A stretch of DNA of 64,000 nucleotides from Rhizobium sp. TH2 (GTDB lineage Bacteria; Pseudomonadota; Alphaproteobacteria; Rhizobiales; Rhizobiaceae): positions 124,001-188,000 of the forward strand of contig NZ_CP062233.1 of NCBI RefSeq assembly GCF_024707525.1, in the 5' to 3' direction. Position numbers and translations under genes: made by a program. The notes under the pieces are model-generated. The model worked only from the letters and a program-made list of their open reading frames with translations, was not told the origin of the DNA and made no database searches. Shown here piece by piece: positions 52,182 to 60,415 of this stretch. How positions within the stretch are numbered: position 1 is the first letter of the stretch; the number at the start of each line of letters is the position of its first letter.

Positions 52182-52384
52182 ATGACTTATGCGGAAAAAA
52201 TGGTGCCGCAGAAGATGAAGAGGACGCCCTGTTGCTGGCGATTGCCGGCTTCCCTGCGAAGAGCCAAGCGGATCATGTCTCCAAGGCGCGTCATCTGCTC
52301 GCGCGCTCGGATGCCAACAGGTATTGGGTCAATCCGGAACTGTATGGCGCGTTGCTCGCATCATTGGCCGGAGAAAACGATTGA
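52182..52384 (+). pseudogene. small helical protein, frameshift in an A-run
   Basis: Start ATG 52182 (MTYAEK). A run of six A at 52195-52200 appears one base short; the coding sense continues in the other phase as EDEEDALLLAIAGFPAKSQADHVSKARHLLARSDANRYWVNP and ends LAGEND at TGA 52382. No known family. The homopolymer position fits either slippage or a sequencing error. Confidence 0.55.
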
Positions 52385-52551
52385 AGACAAACCTGTTCGC
52401 TCGTGCCGCCGCTGCCGTCCTGGTGGCGGCGGTAGCTGTGTCAGCTCACGCGATCGACGTTTGCAGCGGCGCAATAGCCGCGTCCGCATTTGTGGCGCGC
52501 TGCTTTCCTCTTGCATTTCCGATACGCTCGCACAGAATACCTCATCGCTAA
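52381..52551 (+). pseudogene. relic of a secreted nuclease-like gene, N-terminal part
   Basis: TTG start overlapping the previous TGA. Signal peptide MKTNLFARAAAAVLVAAVAV-SAHA then IDVCSG, the N-terminus of rhizobial 'thermonuclease family' proteins; the frame then departs (a shifted frame reads RNSRVRICGA) and stops. A second copy of the same N-terminus is at 53333. Confidence 0.45.
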
Positions 52552-52567
52552 GGAAGAGGATTCTAAT

Positions 52568-53248
52568 ATGGCTAGGTTCACGACTGTCAAATACTTCGAA
52601 GCCACCGGTCCACTCCAATTCGAGCAGGCTTTCATTAGTTCGGCCAGCAGGTCCAAGGTCGTGTACACCTCACCTGAGGAAGGTTCTGCCATCGTCATTC
52701 AGGGCAAGAATCTCAAGTTGGATGATGGTTTCATAGACAGCGGGACGATCACCAAGGTTACTCTCATGAACGGTGACGGTACGGCCTTCCAGATCCACAG
52801 CGGCTTCAAAGTTAACGCGGACCACGTTTGGGTTGATTCAACTCCGGCCGACTTCACTGTCGCTTTGCTCGTAACCGCGCAATTTCGCGCTACGAAACAC
52901 ATCGGCGCTGAAATAGACGACACTATCGTGGCTTACACGGGTAACGACATCCTGCTCGGTCGAGGCGGTAGTGACACGTTGGCAGGCGGACGCGGAAATG
53001 ACCGGCTAACGGGTGGCGAGGGAAGCGACACTTTTGTTTTCAACGTTGAGGGCATCGGTAGAGACAGGATACTGGACTTTGATGCGGATGGCGGCGGTAG
53101 CGATCAGGACTACATCAAAGGAACTTTCGCTGACGCCACTGTGACACAGGACGGTGCGAACACGGTCCTCGACTTTGGGGACGGTGACGTGCTCACGCTC
53201 TTGAATATCAATACGGCGCAGATCAGCGGAGCAGACTTCGTACCTTGA
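52568..53248 (+). CDS. small RTX-type calcium-binding protein
   Basis: 226 aa from ATG 52568, with GAGG upstream. N-terminal 120 residues beta-rich (FTTVKYFEATGPLQFEQAFI, VIQGKNLKLDDGFIDSGTITKVTLMNGDG). Then two RTX nonapeptides (GNDILLGRGGSDTLAGGRGNDRLTGGEGSDTF) and the RTX C-terminal end (VLDFGDGDVLTLLNINTAQISGADFV). Presumed type I secretion substrate; the shared N-terminal outline with the large RTX protein (T-x-T-G...N-L) suggests kinship. No transporter genes nearby. Confidence 0.8.
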   Translation: MARFTTVKYFEATGPLQFEQAFISSASRSKVVYTSPEEGSAIVIQGKNLKLDDGFIDSGTITKVTLMNGDGTAFQIHSGFKVNADHVWVDSTPADFTVALLVTAQFRATKHIGAEIDDTIVAYTGNDILLGRGGSDTLAGGRGNDRLTGGEGSDTFVFNVEGIGRDRILDFDADGGGSDQDYIKGTFADATVTQDGANTVLDFGDGDVLTLLNINTAQISGADFVP

Positions 53249-53332
53249 AAGGCAGTTATATCGAGATGTTCGTCCGGCAACTGCACTCGCCAGGCTTCAT
53301 CGGTCACGCGCTCATCTGCACATCTCGCTGTG

Positions 53333-53520
53333 ATGTTCGCAATGGCGTTCATGATGGCGACGGTCGCCGAGGCAAGGGACATTTGCAGCGGCGGCGATCG
53401 AGCGGCCCGCAGGGTCACCTGCATCTAGGACGGTGACACAGGCTGGCAGCACGGCCGCAAGTGGCCCTGTTACTGGGGATACAACGTCGACGTGGCGGAT
53501 GTGGGAAAAAGAGGGCAAGG
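53333..53520 (+). pseudogene. secreted nuclease-like gene, 5' relic with amber codon
   Basis: MFAMAFMMATVAEARDICSGGDRAARRVTCI then TAG (53426-53428) and, in the same frame, DGDTGWQHGRKWPC and NVDVADVGKRG. Matches the D-G-D-T start of SNase-like 'thermonuclease family' proteins with their conserved ICSGG. The matching 3' part is at 53931. Not functional. Confidence 0.55.
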
Positions 53521-53553
53521 GACAAGCAAGTCCCATAACCTAAGGAACCCAAA

Positions 53554-53802
53554 ATGCAAAAGTTCATCATTGGTGCTACTGCCGCCCTCATCGCCACCGT
53601 TTCTATGGCTGCAACCGCCCAGGCCGGCTGGAAGCACGGCCATAACCACGGTTGGAAGTGGAAGCATGGCCATCACAACAAACACTACGGCTTCAAGATC
53701 TATTCGGGCTACAACGACGGCTATTGCTTCGTCAAGAAGATCAAGAAATACGACGATTGGGGCAACGTGTACGTCAAGAAGGTTCGCGTCTGCGATTACT
53801 GA
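53554..53802 (+). CDS. small secreted His/Lys/Tyr-rich protein
   Basis: 82 aa with AAGGA before ATG 53554. Signal peptide MQKFIIGATAALIATVSMAATAQA, then GWKHGHNHGWKWKHGHHNKHY, a His/Lys/Trp-rich stretch that could bind metal, and GYCFVKKIKKYDDWGNVYVKKVRVCDY with two Cys. Strong terminator just after. It lies between the two nuclease relics. Exported; function unknown. Confidence 0.65.
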   Translation: MQKFIIGATAALIATVSMAATAQAGWKHGHNHGWKWKHGHHNKHYGFKIYSGYNDGYCFVKKIKKYDDWGNVYVKKVRVCDY

Positions 53803-53824
53803 TTATCAGCGCGCCGCTGCCGGT

Positions 53825-53857
53825 CCGGCTCCTCCCAAGGAGCCGGATTTCGTTTTT
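53825..53857 (+). terminator. Rho-independent terminator
   Basis: CCGGCTCCT (53825-53833) pairs perfectly with AGGAGCCGG (53838-53846), followed by ATTTCGTTTTT. Ends the transcript of the secreted His-rich protein. Confidence 0.85.
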
Positions 53858-53930
53858 GGTATCCCCTAAGGTCGTGAACATTGTTCCTGGGGGACAGCAG
53901 CGTGATCCAGGCCATGCCATAACACTGTCT

Positions 53931-54086
53931 ATGAATGAAGGACGCCGACGTGATAGGAGCACGCGGGCGCTCTTGTCGATCAGTCTGGCAGATGGTCGTG
54001 ACGCCGGCCGAGTGTTGATCGAGGAAGGGCTTGCGCAGCCGTGGCCGAACGTCGGCAATGTCTGGTGCGACGATCCGGTAAAGTAG
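53931..54086 (+). pseudogene. secreted nuclease-like gene, 3' relic
   Basis: RSTRALLSISLADGRDAGRV then LIEEGLAQPWPNVGNVWCD is the closing part of thermonuclease family proteins (G-R-D-A-G, L-I-x-E-G-L-A-x-P). No start or catalytic core. Belongs with the 5' piece at 53333, the His-rich gene lying between. Confidence 0.5.
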
Positions 54087-54089
54087 GCT

Positions 54090-54791
54090 TCAATCGCTGC
54101 CGGGAAAAGTATATTTGCGACGAAGGCTCTTGTCTGCTTCGATGTCTTTTGTAGCTTTCTCGGTTAGAGAAATGAGCGTTCGTTTAGGCCCTTCTTCATT
54201 CACTTCGAGGTATCCCCTATCTACGAGAGCTTTGACCGTCGCCGGGCCAGTGCCGTGAATTGCAGTTGTCGGAACCTTTGTTAGCGGTTTTTCGAGGAGG
54301 GCGTTCAAGACTCGCTTTTCCATCCATTCTAGCGGCGGGTTGATCGGAGATTTTACGCCGTTCGGCAGAGGTTTCCGCACAAGCGGAAGTTCGCTCAGAT
54401 TGGGGTATAGCCTAGGATATTTCTCCCACTCACGTTCCGAAAGCAATCGGTCCAGACGGTCCCAGCTTCCGTCGATCCTCTCCGCTCGCTCATCTTCATT
54501 CAGCTTCCGCTCAGTTTGTTCACTAAGCGCCCATTCTCGGGAAAGTTTTGTGAGATGCTTTGAGTTTTCGATCGGCTCCAGTACGATTGCCCAGCCGGGG
54601 TATGATGGCACGTCCATAAAAACTCGCTCTGCGACCCTGTAGAAATCATTCCCGGGCCGGCCTAGGCGACTAACGCAGATAACGTCACCTAACCCAGGAC
54701 AGACTCCAAAGTATTGGTATTCGTGCTCGGAAATCAAATCCAATGCGCCGCGCTCGTCTCGGATGAAGAGCCCCACCGTAAGGTCCGACAA
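54090..54791 (-). CDS. hypothetical protein with C-terminal winged-helix-like region
   Basis: 233 aa. N-terminal 60 residues are alpha/beta (LTVGLFIRDERGALDLISEHEYQYFGV). The middle is charged and helical (LTKLSREWALSEQTERKLNEDERAERIDG). Residues 165-225 read as a winged helix (LNALLEKPLTKVPTTAIHGTG, ATVKALVDRGYLEVNEEGPKRTLISLTEKA), where 'LVDRGYLE...LTEKG'-like spacing is common. Downstream of 54807-54977 with a 15-bp gap. Family unknown; DNA binding is a guess. Confidence 0.6.
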   Translation of the reverse strand: MSDLTVGLFIRDERGALDLISEHEYQYFGVCPGLGDVICVSRLGRPGNDFYRVAERVFMDVPSYPGWAIVLEPIENSKHLTKLSREWALSEQTERKLNEDERAERIDGSWDRLDRLLSEREWEKYPRLYPNLSELPLVRKPLPNGVKSPINPPLEWMEKRVLNALLEKPLTKVPTTAIHGTGPATVKALVDRGYLEVNEEGPKRTLISLTEKATKDIEADKSLRRKYTFPGSD

Positions 54792-54806
54792 TGCCGTAAT
54801 CCGTTT

Positions 54807-54977
54807 CTAGAGATCTATCTCCCAACCTGCGGGGCGGACGATTTCCTTCACATCGGTACAGGGTGTGATTTCAAGGACCATGCCGTCCAACTCAACCTTG
54901 ATTTTCACACTCTCACTTTTTGCGACGGCGGCAAGGCGCTTCAGGTCAGCTTGTTTGATACGGGCGGGAATAGTCAT
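54807..54977 (-). CDS. small protein
   Basis: 56 aa from ATG 54977 (MTIPARIKQADLKRLAAVAK). Ribosome site GAAAGGCAAAGC; a Met six codons earlier is possible. IKQADLKRLAAVAKSESVKIKVELDGMVLEI resembles a helix followed by two strands, the size of a small DNA-binding or regulatory protein. First gene of a two-gene unit with 54090-54791. Confidence 0.55.
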   Translation of the reverse strand: MTIPARIKQADLKRLAAVAKSESVKIKVELDGMVLEITPCTDVKEIVRPAGWEIDL

Positions 54978-55228
54978 GCTTTGCCTTTCGATCATGTCAC
55001 GTTAGGTGTGGCGCTCCCGCGAGCATAACCTTGGTTCTGAATAGTTTCGAGCGTCGTCAAGCACGGTCCACGATTTCGAATGGATTGGCGAATTGATTGA
55101 CGCTTGCGCGCCGAAGTCGGGTCCTCGCGGTCCTTATAAAAAGCGCATTACGTAGCCATATAACACACGGTTTCGCGCAAGCCTCAAATCAGATACAATC
55201 AAGAAAAGCGTAATTTGGGAGACGGTCC

Positions 55229-55648
55229 ATGCCATCGGCACGCGACGTAGCGCAATACATTTTGGAAACGCGCGGCCCTATGACCGTCATGAAGGTGCAA
55301 AAGCTCGTCTATTACAGCCAGGCTTGGTCTTTAGTTTGGGATGATGATAGGCTTTTTGCTGAGCCCATCGAAGCATGGAAGAATGGGCCTGTCGTCCGTG
55401 ATCTATGGGAGGCAACACGCGGCAGCTTTCGCGCTGACCACATCCCAAATGGAAATCCAGCCAATCTTAGTGACATCCAACGCGAGACGGTCAATCTTGT
55501 TTTGGATTTTTACGGCCCAAAGGATGCTCAATGGCTTAGCGACCTCACCCATATGGAGGCGCCGTGGGCCGAAGCTTACGCGAAGGGTCAAAATACAGAA
55601 ATTGGCCTCGATCGGATGAGCGAATATTATTCATCTTTGCCAGGATGA
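55229..55648 (+). CDS. Panacea-domain (DUF4065, SocA-like) protein
   Basis: 139 aa. Typical DUF4065 opening: ARDVAQYILETRGPMTVMKVQKLVYYSQAWSLVWDDDRLF, then EPIEAWKNGPVVRDLWEATRG and a closing helical part LSDLTHMEAPWAEAYAKG. Family knowledge: Panacea domains act as antitoxins in several toxin-antitoxin pairs, and SocA is a proteolytic adaptor for the toxin SocB. Its stop overlaps the ATG of the next gene (ATGA), the usual arrangement of such pairs. Confidence 0.8.
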   Translation: MPSARDVAQYILETRGPMTVMKVQKLVYYSQAWSLVWDDDRLFAEPIEAWKNGPVVRDLWEATRGSFRADHIPNGNPANLSDIQRETVNLVLDFYGPKDAQWLSDLTHMEAPWAEAYAKGQNTEIGLDRMSEYYSSLPG

Positions 55649-56187
55649 AAAAAAGCGAAGCCCGCATAGCCAGAGGAGAAGCCAAGAGACTTGCTGAAAT
55701 AGAGAAATCGGCAAGACTTAGGGAGAGGATTCCTGCGGGCGGCGTTCGCTTAGATGAAACCTTATCCTCGCCTAAGACGGCGCGTGCAGGAGAAAATCCT
55801 GGCTCCATATTCGGGATGAGAATGGAGTGGACGCAAGATGGGGCAGATTTGATCGACGCTTGGTCTTGGGGCACCGCGCGACAATGGTCAGAAGATGACT
55901 GGAATGGAAACGTTCTGCCCAAACTTCAAGAATGGGAGAAGTTGACGTGGGCGGAAATCGACAGACCATCGTCCGACAGTGGGCATAAGATGCACCACAA
56001 CATGGATACCCCCGAAATCTGCGAGGAAGCACAGTTTCGATTGCTGGAAATCGAACGGCATGCAGATGTCATTTTCCGATTCCGCCTCGGCAACAAGCGT
56101 CGGCTTTGGGGACATCGTATCGTGAACAAATTTGAAATCGTTTGGTATGACCCCACGCACGGCATCTACCCAACAGATCCAGACTGA
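55645..56187 (+). CDS. partner of the Panacea-domain gene, candidate toxin
   Basis: 180 aa from ATG 55645. A charged helical start (KKSEARIARGEAKRLAEIEKSA), a middle part with WTQDGADLIDAWSWGTARQW, and a compact end IFRFRLGNKRRLWGHRIVNK then FEIVWYDPTHGIYP. The end motif (basic, G-x-R, F-x-x-x-W-Y-D-P-x-H-x-x-Y-P) occurs in small uncharacterised proteins that I associate with toxin or mobile-element neighbourhoods. No catalytic residues can be named. Coupled overlap with the Panacea gene is the main evidence for a functional pair. Confidence 0.6.
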   Translation: MKKSEARIARGEAKRLAEIEKSARLRERIPAGGVRLDETLSSPKTARAGENPGSIFGMRMEWTQDGADLIDAWSWGTARQWSEDDWNGNVLPKLQEWEKLTWAEIDRPSSDSGHKMHHNMDTPEICEEAQFRLLEIERHADVIFRFRLGNKRRLWGHRIVNKFEIVWYDPTHGIYPTDPD

Positions 56188-56740
56188 AATTCAAACTGAG
56201 ACACTACCCACGGTCTCAGACAATTCCATTGCCGGCACTTTCGTCGGCAGAGCGCCGAACTGAGGAGGCACAGTGATAATCTCCACCGATCAAATGTTCG
56301 TGAAGAAATCGAGCGATACTGTGCTGAGGTGGGGAAGAGGGTGGGGAAGCAATCGGGCTGTTCTGAGAACAACCAATTATATCAAGTCTTTAAGCAAATA
56401 AAATGGCGGACAGTGCGGCATCTTTCGTCATCTTGGCCGGGCCTTTGTCTCAGCTGACCTATCCCCGCGAGTTGCACGGCCCGATGCTTTGCGATTCGTT
56501 ACTGAAGGTGTCAAGGCAGCGGTTGTGCGTCGTATGCGAGGACCGAGCGCCGCAGGCCTCGATGTTCAGGGTGTCCCGCATCCAGTCATGTTCTCCCACC
56601 CGTCGCCGATGATCTGAAACCACTTTCGTCGAAACAATTGCAAGTAGCGCGTTTAGGTGTAAAGTTTGCGAGCTATCGGGAGTTCTCTTCATGAATCCCG
56701 GGCGGTTGTTACTTCGGGCCGGCTGAGAGGGGAGCACTCG
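56188..56740. other. Upstream region of the cbb3 operon
   Basis: No gene supported. It should contain the oxidase promoter. I searched for an FNR/FixK box (TTGAT-N4-ATCAA) and found no convincing full site, so control by FixK2/FnrL cannot be read from this sequence. Confidence 0.4.
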
Positions 56741-58393
56741 ATGGGTCAGTTGACGTCCGGCGAACGCACTTTAGGGGCCGCGATTCTGATCGTGTTGGCG
56801 ATTTTGGGAATCGCCATGGCAGCGGTTGGCCAGAACGACCCGTTGGGCACCCACGGCGGTATGATTTTTCTCGTCAGCGTCGGCTTGCTGTTCGTCTTGA
56901 TTTCAAGCTCCTTCGGGCCAGAGCCCGACCCGGCCCGCTTCAGCAAATACTACGACGACCCCATCAAGGTGGGCGTGGCGCTTACGCTTATCTGGGCGAT
57001 TTTCGGAATGTTCATCGGTGTTTGGGCGGCGGCGCAGCTCGCTTGGCCAAGCCTGAACTTTGACACTGCTTGGGCGAGCTTCGGCCGAATCCGTCCGGCT
57101 CATACCTCCGGCGTCATCTTCGGCTTCGGCGGGAATGCACTGATCACCACCTCATACCACGTGGTTCAGCGGACATCCCGCGCGCGCCTGGCCGACCAGT
57201 TCTCCCCCTGGTTCGTGCTTCTGGGTTTCAATCTGTTCTGCCTGATCGCGATCTCCGGCTATTTCATGGGCGTCACCCAGTCCAAGGAGTACGCGGAGGC
57301 GGAATGGTACGCGGACATCTGGCTGGTGATCGTCTGGGTAGCCTACTTCATCCTTTTTGTGAGAACTCTGGCGCGCCGTAAAGAGCCGCACATATATGTC
57401 GCCAACTGGTATTACCTGGCGTTCATTCTCGTCGTCGCCATTCTCCATATCGTGAACAACCTCGCGGTGCCCATCTCGTTTGCGCATGCGAAGAGTTATA
57501 CGGTCTGGGCCGGAGTGCAGGACTCCATGGTCCAGTGGTGGTACGGTCACAATGCCGTTGCCTTTTTTCTCACTGCGGGCTTCCTGGGGATGCTCTACTA
57601 CTATCTTCCCAAGCGAGCCCAACGGCCGATATTCTCGTACCGCCTTTCGATCCTGAGCTTCTGGGGGATCACCTTCTTCTACATGTGGGCGGGGTCGCAC
57701 CACCTGCATTACACCGCGCTGCCGCACTGGGTGCAAAATCTGGGGATGACGTTCTCGGTGATGCTGCTGGTGCCGTCCTGGGCTTCGGCGGGCAATGCGT
57801 TGCTCACGCTCAACGGCGCATGGGACAAGGTGCGGGACGACGCAACGCTGCGCTTCATGATGATGGCCGCCTTCTTCTACGGTCTCTCGACTTTCGAGGG
57901 GTCATTCATGGCGATTCGCCCGGTGAATTCGCTCTCGCACTATACGGACTGGACGGTCGGTCACGTGCATGCGGGAGCACTGGGCTGGGTTGCGATGATC
58001 ACATTCGGAGCGCTCTACACACTCGTCCCATCGATCTGGAAACGAGAGAGGATGTATTCGGCGGGCTTGGTCGAGTTGCACTTCTGGCTCGCGCTCGTTG
58101 GAACACTGATTTACGTCTTCGCAATGTGGAACTCGGGCATCATCCAGGGCTTGATGTGGCGGACCTACACGCAGGACGACACCTTGGCTTACTCTTTCGT
58201 CGATACCCTTGTGGCGATGTATCCTTATTACATCGCGCGTGCATTCGGCGGTCTGCTTTTCCTGATCGGCGCGATCGTCGCAGCCTACAATGTCTGGATG
58301 ACCGTTCGGACGCCGGAGCCCGCGCCATCGTCGGCGGGAGAGGACTTGCCTCTCGGCGATCGCCCTGTCGCAACCCCATTGCCTGCGGAGTAG
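56741..58393 (+). CDS. ccoN: cbb3-type cytochrome c oxidase subunit I
   Basis: 550 aa from ATG 56741 with GAGGGGAG upstream. About 14 helices. Heme and copper ligands are visible: [17 protein letters not shown] with the heme-b His, [27 protein letters not shown] (Cu-B His and the cross-linking Tyr), [14 protein letters not shown] (Cu-B His pair), and [12 protein letters not shown] (heme His). Extra N-terminal membrane segments ([30 protein letters not shown]) precede the core. CcoN reduces O2 with high affinity and pumps protons under microaerobic conditions. First gene of an intact operon. Confidence 0.95.
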   Translation: MGQLTSGERTLGAAILIVLAILGIAMAAVGQNDPLGTHGGMIFLVSVGLLFVLISSSFGPEPDPARFSKYYDDPIKVGVALTLIWAIFGMFIGVWAAAQLAWPSLNFDTAWASFGRIRPAHTSGVIFGFGGNALITTSYHVVQRTSRARLADQFSPWFVLLGFNLFCLIAISGYFMGVTQSKEYAEAEWYADIWLVIVWVAYFILFVRTLARRKEPHIYVANWYYLAFILVVAILHIVNNLAVPISFAHAKSYTVWAGVQDSMVQWWYGHNAVAFFLTAGFLGMLYYYLPKRAQRPIFSYRLSILSFWGITFFYMWAGSHHLHYTALPHWVQNLGMTFSVMLLVPSWASAGNALLTLNGAWDKVRDDATLRFMMMAAFFYGLSTFEGSFMAIRPVNSLSHYTDWTVGHVHAGALGWVAMITFGALYTLVPSIWKRERMYSAGLVELHFWLALVGTLIYVFAMWNSGIIQGLMWRTYTQDDTLAYSFVDTLVAMYPYYIARAFGGLLFLIGAIVAAYNVWMTVRTPEPAPSSAGEDLPLGDRPVATPLPAE

Positions 58394-58397
58394 ATCG

Positions 58398-59150
58398 ATG
58401 CCGGATCTCATGCACGGGAAGCTGGAACGGTCGGCCACGGGGCTCATGCTCGCCATCGTCGCTGCCGCCAGCGTCGGCGGTATCGTGGAGATCGCGCCTC
58501 TCTTCACGGTTGATGATACGGTCGAGCAGGTGAAAGATATGCGGCTCTACACTCCCTTAGAGCTTGCCGGGCGCGACGTCTACGTTCGCGAGGGCTGTTA
58601 CGCCTGTCATAGCCAGATGATCAGGACGTTGCGCGACGAAGTCGAGCGGTATGGGCCTTACTCTCTCGCCGTCGAGTCGCAATACGATCACCCGATGCTT
58701 TGGGGTTCCAAACGAACGGGACCGGACCTCGCACGCATTGGCGGCAAATATTCGGACTTCTGGCATGTCGCCCACCTGATAAATCCGCGTGACGTCGTGC
58801 CGGAATCCAACATGCCGTCATATAGTTGGTTGGCCACCACGCCGCTGGATGTCCGCGATCTCCCGCTCAAGCTTCAAGCCCAGAGATATGTTGGAGTACC
58901 CTATACAGACGCGATGATCGCTAACGCGTCGAGCGACGCCCACGGGCAAGCTGTGCCAGACAGCGATCAGGCTACGGGCGTTTCCGAACGTTACGGAGAA
59001 GCGACCCAGATTTCAGCTTTCGACGGCGTGACGACGAATGTCACGGAGATGGATGCACTCGTCGCCTATCTCCAAGTGCTCGGTCAGTTGACGAAAGCCG
59101 CATACGAAAATCCCGCAACATCGGAACAGGTGCCCAACCCGAATGACTAG
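58398..59150 (+). CDS. ccoO: cbb3-type cytochrome c oxidase subunit II (monoheme)
   Basis: 250 aa. An N-terminal membrane anchor ([20 protein letters not shown]), heme c site CYACHS in [15 protein letters not shown], axial Met in [10 protein letters not shown], and [17 protein letters not shown], all typical of CcoO. It passes electrons from CcoP to CcoN. Starts four bases after ccoN. Confidence 0.95.
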   Translation: MPDLMHGKLERSATGLMLAIVAAASVGGIVEIAPLFTVDDTVEQVKDMRLYTPLELAGRDVYVREGCYACHSQMIRTLRDEVERYGPYSLAVESQYDHPMLWGSKRTGPDLARIGGKYSDFWHVAHLINPRDVVPESNMPSYSWLATTPLDVRDLPLKLQAQRYVGVPYTDAMIANASSDAHGQAVPDSDQATGVSERYGEATQISAFDGVTTNVTEMDALVAYLQVLGQLTKAAYENPATSEQVPNPND

Positions 59151-59162
59151 GAGGATGACGCG

Positions 59163-59333
59163 ATGGAGTTCACTCACGAAACGCTGGTCGAAGCCTCCAA
59201 GACATGGGGCCTGTTCTATCTGATCGGTTTTTCGATCTGCGTAGTCATTTACACCTTCTTGCCATCGAACAAAAAGCGGTTTGAAAGCGCGGAGAAGGAG
59301 ATATTCGACGAGGAAGATGGCCCATGGAAGTAG
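59163..59333 (+). CDS. ccoQ: cbb3-type oxidase small subunit CcoQ
   Basis: 56 aa, AGGAGG before ATG 59163. MEFTHETLVEASKTWGLFYL then a helix IGFSICVVIYTFLPSNKKRFE and an acidic tail with EEDGPWK. Single-pass CcoQ stabilises the complex. The last ten bases overlap the ccoP start. Confidence 0.88.
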   Translation: MEFTHETLVEASKTWGLFYLIGFSICVVIYTFLPSNKKRFESAEKEIFDEEDGPWK

Positions 59334-60205
59334 AAGAGGTCGATCCCGTCAGCGGCCGGAAAACGACGGGACACATCTGGAACGGCATCAAAGAGTTGGA
59401 TACGCCGATCCCCCGGGGCGTTTTGTTGTTTCTGATTGTCACGCATATTTTCGCGGTGCTTTGGTGGTTCCTGCTTCCGACGTGGCCACTCGGCAAGACC
59501 TACACGAAGGGGTTTCTGGGCTTGAACCAGAAGACCACTGTGGAAGAGACGCTGCGTGAGGGTGTGAACGCTCGCTTGCCGTGGGTCAAGAAGATCGAGA
59601 CCATGTCATACGACCAGATAAGGGCTGACGAGGGGCTCATGACGACGATTCGCACCACGGGTCACCAGCTCTTCGGCGACAACTGCGCCGCCTGTCACGG
59701 TCGAGACGGCAAGGGCGGCAGCAACTACCCGGACCTGACCGATGACGACTGGATTTGGGGCGGGGGTCCGGAGAAAATCCAGCAGACCCTGACAGTGGGC
59801 ATCAATTCGCGGCATTCCGAGACCCGCGTCGGCCTGATGCCGGCGTTCGGGAAGGACGAGATGCTTGACCGCCAGCAGGTGCTCGACGTCGCCGCATATG
59901 TCAGGTCGCTGAGCGACCCTTCTTCGTCCACGGCCGAGAATGTCGGCCAAATCGACAAAGGCCGTGAGGTGTTCCAGACCAGCTGCGTCGCATGCCACGG
60001 CAAGGACGCAAAAGGCAATCCCGAATTGGGCGCGCCGAACCTCACCGACAACCGATGGATTTATGGCGGCAGCCTCCAGGGGATCATCGATACGATACAT
60101 GGCGGACGGCAAGGCCACATGCCAACCTGGGACGAACGCTTGTCGCCGGCCGAGATCAAAATCCTGGCGCTTTACGTAAACGCGCTGGGGCAAAAGGAGC
60201 CGTGA
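59324..60205 (+). CDS. ccoP: cbb3-type cytochrome c oxidase subunit III (diheme)
   Basis: 293 aa. N-terminal domain GHIWNGIKELDTPIPRGVLLFLIVTHIFAVLWWFLLPTW (membrane hairpin), then two class I cytochrome c domains: CAACHGRDGKGG (near residue 125) and CVACHGKDAKGN (near residue 222), each followed by its axial Met (GLMPAFGKDE and GHMPTWDERL). Entry point of electrons from cytochrome c. Confidence 0.95.
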   Translation: MEVEEVDPVSGRKTTGHIWNGIKELDTPIPRGVLLFLIVTHIFAVLWWFLLPTWPLGKTYTKGFLGLNQKTTVEETLREGVNARLPWVKKIETMSYDQIRADEGLMTTIRTTGHQLFGDNCAACHGRDGKGGSNYPDLTDDDWIWGGGPEKIQQTLTVGINSRHSETRVGLMPAFGKDEMLDRQQVLDVAAYVRSLSDPSSSTAENVGQIDKGREVFQTSCVACHGKDAKGNPELGAPNLTDNRWIYGGSLQGIIDTIHGGRQGHMPTWDERLSPAEIKILALYVNALGQKEP

Positions 60206-60400
60206 ATGGCAGAGACGGCGACTGCGAAACGAGGATGGCTCTGGCCGCTGTGGTTGCTTGCAACAGCTGTGCTGGTGGTATTGGTCGCGAACGCGCATCT
60301 CGTCTACGTGGCCGTTTCAACGCAGCCCGACTGTGTTGCCCATCTCAAGGACAGGGGTGACGCGCCAGGACAGTACCGCGCCGCCAAATCGGCATGTTGA
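60206..60400 (+). CDS. 64-aa membrane protein in the ccoH position
   Basis: 64 aa directly after ccoP. MAETATAKRGWLWPLWLLAT then AVLVVLVANAHLVYVAVSTQ, one helix followed by PDCVAHLKDRGD and a C-terminal Cys. The segment ANAHLVYVAVSTQP resembles the first transmembrane part of FixH/CcoH, so this may be a reduced CcoH-like assembly protein. The periplasmic FixH domain is absent. Function inferred only from position. Confidence 0.6.
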   Translation: MAETATAKRGWLWPLWLLATAVLVVLVANAHLVYVAVSTQPDCVAHLKDRGDAPGQYRAAKSAC

Positions 60401-60415
60401 TGTCAGGAGATTGTG

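Noticed and set aside
56188..56740. FNR/FixK box before ccoN
   Set aside because: Only half-sites such as ATCAA were found; no TTGAT-N4-ATCAA-like palindrome.
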